This document shows positions 59,004-64,000 of a stretch of DNA of 64,000 nucleotides, one piece after another. The stretch is from Isoetes taiwanensis. Taxonomy: Eukaryota; Streptophyta; Lycopodiopsida; Isoetales; Isoetaceae. The notes below the pieces were generated by a model that made no database searches, was not told where the DNA came from, and saw only the letters and a program-made list of their open reading frames with translations. The translations under genes were made by a program, and so were the position numbers. Within the stretch, counting starts at the first letter, position 1. Each line of letters begins with the position of its first letter. The stretch lies in contig JAJEKV010000063.1 in the NCBI GenBank assembly GCA_021234155.1, forward strand, positions 1,648,947-1,712,946. Direction: 5' to 3'.

Positions 59004-59790
59004 CTTTTTTTTTTTTTTTTTTTTTGAGGAAACGGCAGAAGTATTATATTACATGATAAACATAGTAATACAAAAGGGCAGGGTAGACCCTGCTATGCAG
59101 GCCATGACTTAGTCAAAACTGGCCCAACTCTCCAAAGGAGGAAATACTTCAGAATTTAAAAAATTGAGTGTTGGCTTTGGTGATGGTGCCCTGTTTAAGT
59201 AGGAAGCTCGGGGTCTGGCCATTTCCACATTCAACCATGAAGAATGGGAATTCTATCCAGTAAATACTATTAACTACTACCCCATGCTCCATTTTTTCAA
59301 GTTCCCCTTTTATATACTGTAGCCGAACCCCCTCATGTCGGACACATCCTATGAGCCCCCGGGATTTAAGAAACTTAAGCTTACTTTCTACTGCAGCATT
59401 TCTGAGAGGCTTACCAGTGAAAGCCGGAACTTTTTCAGTTAAGAGCTCCTTCCTAACGTCCTCCTGGATCTGATTGGCATACTCCAGGATTTGATTGACA
59501 GTCTCCTTCTGTCGCTGCAAGGTGCCAACTCCAGAGGAACGCCTCGTGTTCACCATATCTGATAAGGAAGTGAGGAAGTCTCCAAAGGCAACGAAGTCCT
59601 TCACCTTCTCTCCCTTCTCCACCGCAGCCAAATGAGCAGCGATTTCTTTGATTTGCCTAAATCCCTTTTCGCTCAGAGTACGGGCCAAATCCTGTAATTC
59701 TTCGAATTTGGCATTATTCCCATTCACATCATTCCCTGGCCCTTTAACTTCCTTTTCTTTTTCCCCCAATACTGACTCTGCCTGCACATT
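59004..59790 (-). mobile_element. Poly(A)-tailed retroinsertion, 5'-truncated
   Basis: On the minus strand the insert begins at the right 19-bp duplication, carries one ORF, a ~120-bp 3' UTR and a 21-A tail (T tract 59,005–59,025). Perfect 19-bp flanking duplications and the poly(A) show target-primed reverse transcription by L1-type machinery. The UTR end (GTAATATAATACTTCTGCCG) looks like plant LINE 3' ends, but no RT is present. Confidence 0.9.
59149..59790 (-). CDS. 3'-terminal ORF of the retroinsertion, unknown
   Basis: About 213 codons are open from the 5' truncation point to the stop at 59,149, so the N-terminus is missing. The first in-frame ATG lies in the flanking duplication. The protein is charged and helical (QIKEIAAHLAAVEKGEKVKD; QKETVNQILEYANQIQEDV), then a compact part (LKSRGLIGCVRHEGVRLQY; WIEFPFFMVECGNGQ). 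No domain was recognised. It could be an ORF1-type protein of a LINE family, a non-autonomous element's gag, or a processed host cDNA. No stop or frameshift suggests a young insertion. Confidence 0.5.
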   Translation of the reverse strand, partial: NVQAESVLGEKEKEVKGPGNDVNGNNAKFEELQDLARTLSEKGFRQIKEIAAHLAAVEKGEKVKDFVAFGDFLTSLSDMVNTRRSSGVGTLQRQKETVNQILEYANQIQEDVRKELLTEKVPAFTGKPLRNAAVESKLKFLKSRGLIGCVRHEGVRLQYIKGELEKMEHGVVVNSIYWIEFPFFMVECGNGQTPSFLLKQGTITKANTQFFKF

Positions 59791-59809
59791 TTCCAACATA
59801 TTCTATTAA
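59791..59809. repeat. Target-site duplication, right copy (19 bp)
   Basis: Identical to 58,985–59,003. The next base starts gypsy RT sequence. Confidence 0.95.
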
Positions 59810-60330
59810 GAAAGCATTTTCCTTCATGAATTCTTGAAAGACCGAAAGCATGATGCGTTGAAATATGGAGGATGAATTTGAGAGACCGAAGGGGACTACT
59901 TTATAGGCAAAAATGCCCCATGGTGCGGTGGACTTGGTTTTCAATTGTCTTCAGAGCGAATAGATATCTGATTGTAACCCGAAAAGCCATCCATAAAGCA
60001 TCTCATGGCCAACAACTTCTTCCAGGACTTGATAATGGAAAATGATCCCGCTCAGTAGCTTGATTTAATTTTTTGGTAATCCATGCAAACACAGATCTTA
60101 CCATTGTGCTTAAAAGTAATGACTATGGGCCTCACCCACTCAGAATATTTTTCTTAAATGGGACCGGCAACTAGAAGTTTACCAATTTCTACTTTCACTT
60201 GGTCATGATAATTGGGGTTGAGCCGGTACTGTCATTGCTAGATGGGGGAGAGTCGGGTTTGGTGGGAATGGTGAGCTCTTATAATTCTTTTTTGATACCA
60301 CGTAGATCTTTGTAGCTCCACACAAAGATA
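59810..60330 (-). pseudogene. Gypsy RT fragment (second copy)
   Basis: IFVWSYKDLRG at the 5' side, then TIPTKPD, TAG (60,240–60,238) and QYRLNPNY; later FAYKVVPFGLSNSSSIFQR and SVFQEFMKENAFL. Stops interrupt it between blocks, and it is cut before the active-site motif. Confidence 0.85.
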
Positions 60331-60367
60331 TACTCGAACTTCTTAAAAAGTTTTGCATCTTTGGGGA

Positions 60368-60398
60368 AATGAGATAGATAGATAGATAGATAGAGATA
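60368..60398 (+). repeat. (GATA)n microsatellite
   Basis: Six to seven GATA units followed by GTAGTTTTAACG, inside the protease-to-RT region of the second gypsy copy. Confidence 0.9.
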
Positions 60399-60449
60399 GT
60401 AGTTTTAACGTCACGCCACTAGATAGATGAGGGGAAAGACTCGCAGTGA

Positions 60450-61421
60450 GTCAAATAGGTTGAGTTTGGCTCAAATCTACAGTATCAATTTCTGGAGTTT
60501 GGATGTGTGGAATAACCTCAGAATCCATGACTTGATGTGCCAGAAGTTTGCAACAGAACTGGTGGTGTCCCACTTGTGGTGGTAAAAAATAAGGGTGTTG
60601 GGGTTGAATCTCCCAGAAGTTTTGGTGTGAACGTGGTGGTATCCAAAAGAGAATCCATGTCATCTGTTGCGTCAAGAATAGAATAGAGAAGACACAAGGT
60701 TAGCTTGATGACATCAAGCAGAGTGGCTATCGCATGATTCTGATCTAAAGTCATGTCGCCCCACAGATCTGCATATTCAGGATAAGCCGACAGAGGGAGT
60801 TCAATAGCAGGAGCTTGGACTTGATAGGTGTTGTATACATCTTCTGAGTCACTGCCAGATAAGGATGGTTCTGCCTGGTCGACAACAATAAGTTGACCTA
60901 TTTCAAGATCCATTGTGGCGATTAAGTGACCATCGGTGATAACTATTTGATCTGTAGCCCAGTAATCGATACTCTTAAATTGACGAAGAAAAGGTCGACC
61001 AACAAGCTATCTCATAATCACCTCCATCCTCATATGCTCTTCAGACACCAAATTCAAGTGGGAACTTGAGATCTCCAATGTTGATAGTGAGCTGTGGAGT
61101 GATGCCTTGGAGTCGTGTGATGTGGCCATTGGCAAGTTTCATATCATAGAGTGCACGATATAGTTGCTGAATGCCTAATTGTTGGCGTAGCTTGTCGGTG
61201 ATGAGGTTGACGGCACTGCCTCTATCAATTTGGACATGATTGACTTGCTGCGCACCCACCATGATATGCCCCATACGTGTTGAAGTAGCCACAACTCCCA
61301 CGAGAACTGTAGACAATGGTAACCCTTCTCGAAGAGCAGAGCAAAAGATTGAAAATAGTAGCCAAAATGAGGAGAATCTTGATTTTGGCAAGTTCCTCTT
61401 GAAGTTCGAGTGGGCTACCAT
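60450..61421 (-). pseudogene. Gypsy protease region (second copy)
   Basis: NHVQIDRGSAVNLITDKLRQ: the DGGS motif of the first copy is DRGS here. MKLANGHITRLQGITPQLTI and LKFPLEFGV follow. Downstream frames (60,913–60,518) match the protease-to-RT linker (EPSLSGSDSEDVYNTYQVQA). Frameshifts are at about 61,020 and 60,700. Confidence 0.85.
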
Positions 61422-61619
61422 CGGCTATGCTTGTGGTATCTACCTGAGAAGGTTCCGTGGATAAAGAGGCATCAACAAATTTTAAAAGTTCGACTTCAAC
61501 AACAATATTCAGGTATGTATGGGTGCGTGGGGGAGGCATGGATGTAGAAGGTTCAACTCCCTTTGCCTGAGCATGGGTAGTAGCGTATACATTGGCCAGT
61601 GTTCGGCCTTATGCTTCTT

Positions 61620-63468
61620 GAATGAGATGAAGAATACTTTGTCAAACTTTGGGGCACCGACATGTGGCATGAGGTGATCAAGATCCAGTGCAAAATGAAT
61701 AGATTTGGAAGCAGAATCAGCTAGGATGGTATTCAGCGCGTAAACAGACTGTGTGTCCTGAGGTATAAGCTGATAAGAGCAGTTACCGTGTGTTTAGCAT
61801 GACACCAGCCCAACCCAATTGGAATGTTAAACTGGAGGATTCAAGGCCTGATAAATTCTTTCTTGATCTTATTGATCCAAAGTGACTTGAAAAGGAGCGT
61901 AGGTCGGTTGTTGTTGCTAAAGTGCACGTGGCGGTTTCTTCAACGTGGGTCTGGGACCCTGTTTACCATTGGCGACCCATATTTGATAGGTAGTGAGGCA
62001 GATGAAAGTTGTTTGATTTGTACCTGGTAATTGGACTTGTACTTGAGGGAATTGAGGGCACATGGTAGTAGCGTAGCGCCCCATTCCCGACAGTGATAGC
62101 ATTGAGATTTAGTAGGATCAAAAGATTGTCGTGAAGACTGGTCATGCTGCTGTGACATTTGCTGTGGTGTGACATCACGCTCCTTAGCCAGATGGCCCTG
62201 ATACTTACAAAGATGACACCAGATTTGACTGCGATGCTAGGGCTGAGGAGTCACAGAGTTGTGAATGACAGTCGTGGAAGGCATAAAGGGAAGGTCCTTG
62301 AGGGGAACACCTCTAGAAGAAAAATTGATAGAATGATTCACTAATTCAATAGCCTGAGTTAAGGACTTTGGTCACAAATACTCAGTCATAAGGCGAATGG
62401 CCGAGGCAGACCTTGGAGAAAACATACTAAGATTTGACTTTGCATGGGATATTCTTTGAGTTTGCCCACAAGAATCAGCAAGTGGTCAGCAAAATCCCTA
62501 GTAGACTCTGTGGTCTGTTGTTGAAGTTCATTGAGCGGTTTCAGAAGTTGTTGATCATCATCCAGGGAGCCATAATGAGCAAAGAATGTAGCTTTTATAT
62601 CTGTCCAGCTGTGTTTCCAGTGACTTTTATTGGCCATAAGCCACTGGTGAGGTGCACCTGCAGTGTGGTGGAAAAACTATGAAACTTGATTTGTGGTTGG
62701 GAGTGACCATTGAGAACTATAAGTGCTTCAAACTCTTCCATGTGTGCTTGTGCACTTTGATCACGATGGGTTTGCCTTTCATGTTGCCAAATATCGAATA
62801 TTGGAGTTCTAGATTTAAGCCTGAAGAAAAAACAAAAGGGACAACATGAGGAGAAACATACTGAGGCGGTGGTATGGGACCTGAGAATGCCAGGCAGCAT
62901 GAGAACTGGAAGGTCCTTCCGTAACTGCCGTAGGGGGCATCATTGAAAACCCTGGAGATGCCATGGTTGTGGCAATCTTATTATCCGAGATGGATGGAAC
63001 GGGGCATCCCTCTTGGTCGAGCATAAGGTCACCAATATTGTAGACATTAACCGGTGGTTGAAAAGATGGTAATGATGGAAATTCATTGATATAGATATGG
63101 CCAAAAGAGACAAGGGAATAGGCCATGCCATGTTGGGCTGAAGTGGATTGAGATGATATGGGAGTCGGCATGGGAGGAATGTGAACATAAGTGCTTTCTG
63201 GAGTCTGAAAGTATGGCAGAGTTTAATGAACAGGGGTCTGACGAGGCGAATGTGGTTGAGAGCAATTTCGACAGTGCGTAGGTGACATTGGTCGGGAAGA
63301 GGTCCAAGGTGTTGGTGGGGCTGAATGGGCACGGGATCATGGGCAACCACCTTCAATATCATAATCGCCATAATAAGAGTCACGAGCAGCATCACAATGT
63401 TGCTAGCGGGTGAGGCGAGCAGCTATATGGCTGAGGAGCTCTTCTTGAGTGAAGGTCTGGAAAGACAT
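61620..63468 (-). pseudogene. Gypsy gag (second copy)
   Basis: ATG at 63,468 opens MSFQTFTQEELLSHIAARL, parallel to the first copy. The Pro-rich part (63,350–62,900) and capsid part (62,640–62,400: NKSHWKHSWTDIKATFFAHY, ESTRDFADHLLILVGKL) are readable in pieces. The zinc knuckle near 62,200 reads WCHLCKYQGHLAKER, with the last Cys changed to Arg. Confidence 0.85.
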
Positions 63469-63506
63469 CAGAGAAAAAGAAACTAGGATTTGGCAATTGG
63501 CGACAG

Positions 63507-63978
63507 TGTTTGGGGCCCGGATTCGGGAGAGCCTGAAGGACAATCCTCTGTAAGAACCTTAGCATCCAGCAAACAACTTCTCTACAGGAAAATGTCACGT
63601 GGGCTTTAGCAATAACAAGAGAAACATGAAACTAAGAAACTAAAGAATGAAATGAGACACATGTGAAAGAAGAGTGAAAACCTTAAATGATCACTGAGAA
63701 TACATGAAATCTCTGAAAGGAGGTGAGACAACAAAAATGCTTGAACTTATCTAAACATCTAAGTTCCGTGATCTCTGTCATGATCTCAGTAACTATCATT
63801 GTCGTGATTTGTGGTACTGAGGACTGATGGGCCGTGGATTCCTTATGCCGTGGACTCTCTTGGCCCCTTCTTCTTAGTTGGCGTGGCCTTGGCTCCTGAC
63901 ATGGATGCTTGGCCTTTGCCCTTTGGCTCTTTTGTATACCCCAGAAATAGCCCCGTGCCTTTGGGCACAGGACTAACA
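63507..63978 (-). repeat. 5' LTR of the second gypsy copy (472 bp)
   Basis: TGTTTGGGGCCC…GGACTAACA. Ends and several inner blocks match the first element's LTR, but it is about 100 bp shorter and strongly diverged. 22 bp of flank remain in the window. Confidence 0.8.
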
Positions 63979-64000
63979 CACATGCACTTCATTGACCAAA

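Larger units (their letters stand above)
59810..63978 (-). mobile_element. Older Ty3/gypsy copy, truncated in RT
   Basis: Same family as the 25.9-kb element: 5' LTR (63,507–63,978), gag, protease and RT in order on the minus strand, with alignable motifs throughout. It ends abruptly inside RT, within the FMKENAFL block, at the retroinsertion. RNase H, integrase and the 3' LTR are absent. Many stops and frameshifts show greater age. A GATA microsatellite (about 60,371–60,393) sits in its pol region. Confidence 0.9.

Overview
This window is nuclear DNA from a land plant with a large, repeat-filled genome. The evidence is spliced genes with GT/GC–AG introns, plant-specific families (PPR, DUF604/GT31, a fascin-like plus GH5 glucanase, ARM repeats of the plant U-box type), decayed L1-like and RTE/Jockey-like LINEs, and Ty3/gypsy elements. 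A fern-like genome fits best by style, but that is inference and no marker here proves it.

Layout. 1–6,214: a decayed L1-like LINE (+) ending in poly(A). 6,215–9,130: repeats and an ARM-repeat remnant (-). 9,415–11,620: a decayed RING-H2 gene (+), cut by a second LINE (11,621–13,250, +). 13,435–15,360: an ORF1p-like relic and LINE scraps (-). 16,149–17,400: PPR and GT31 gene fragments (-). 17,720–22,480: a nearly full-length but broken LINE (-), with a duplicated tail and tandem repeats. 23,287–26,073: the one clearly intact host gene, a nine-exon glucan 1,3-beta-glucosidase-like GH5 enzyme. 26,230–30,585: LINE scraps, a 190-bp GATA array and a minisatellite.

30,586–56,472 is the centre of interest. 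It is one Ty3/gypsy retrotransposon (-) with two LTRs (572/574 bp) and a 5-bp target duplication (CTAAT). It spans 25.9 kb because pol is split between RNase H and integrase by a 15,018-bp insert. The insert holds about 11.4 tandem copies of a ~1.13-kb satellite (36,405–49,233), followed by ~2 kb with a CACTA-like terminus, three tRNA-like modules and a small spliced ORF. Removing the insert plus one copy of a 3-bp duplication (TTA/TTG, exactly one Leu codon) restores the pol frame. The same retroelement carries a long coiled-coil third ORF downstream of integrase and a separate 80-codon antisense ORF behind a TATA box.

56,478–58,984 is the host flank. 59,004–59,790 is a poly(A)-tailed retroinsertion with a perfect 19-bp target duplication and an open 3'-terminal ORF. 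59,810–63,978 is an older, RT-truncated relative of the gypsy element. Both gypsy copies share an amber codon followed by CAA between protease and RT.

Apart from the GH5 gene, almost nothing in this window looks like a functional host gene; it is mainly a record of nested insertion and decay.
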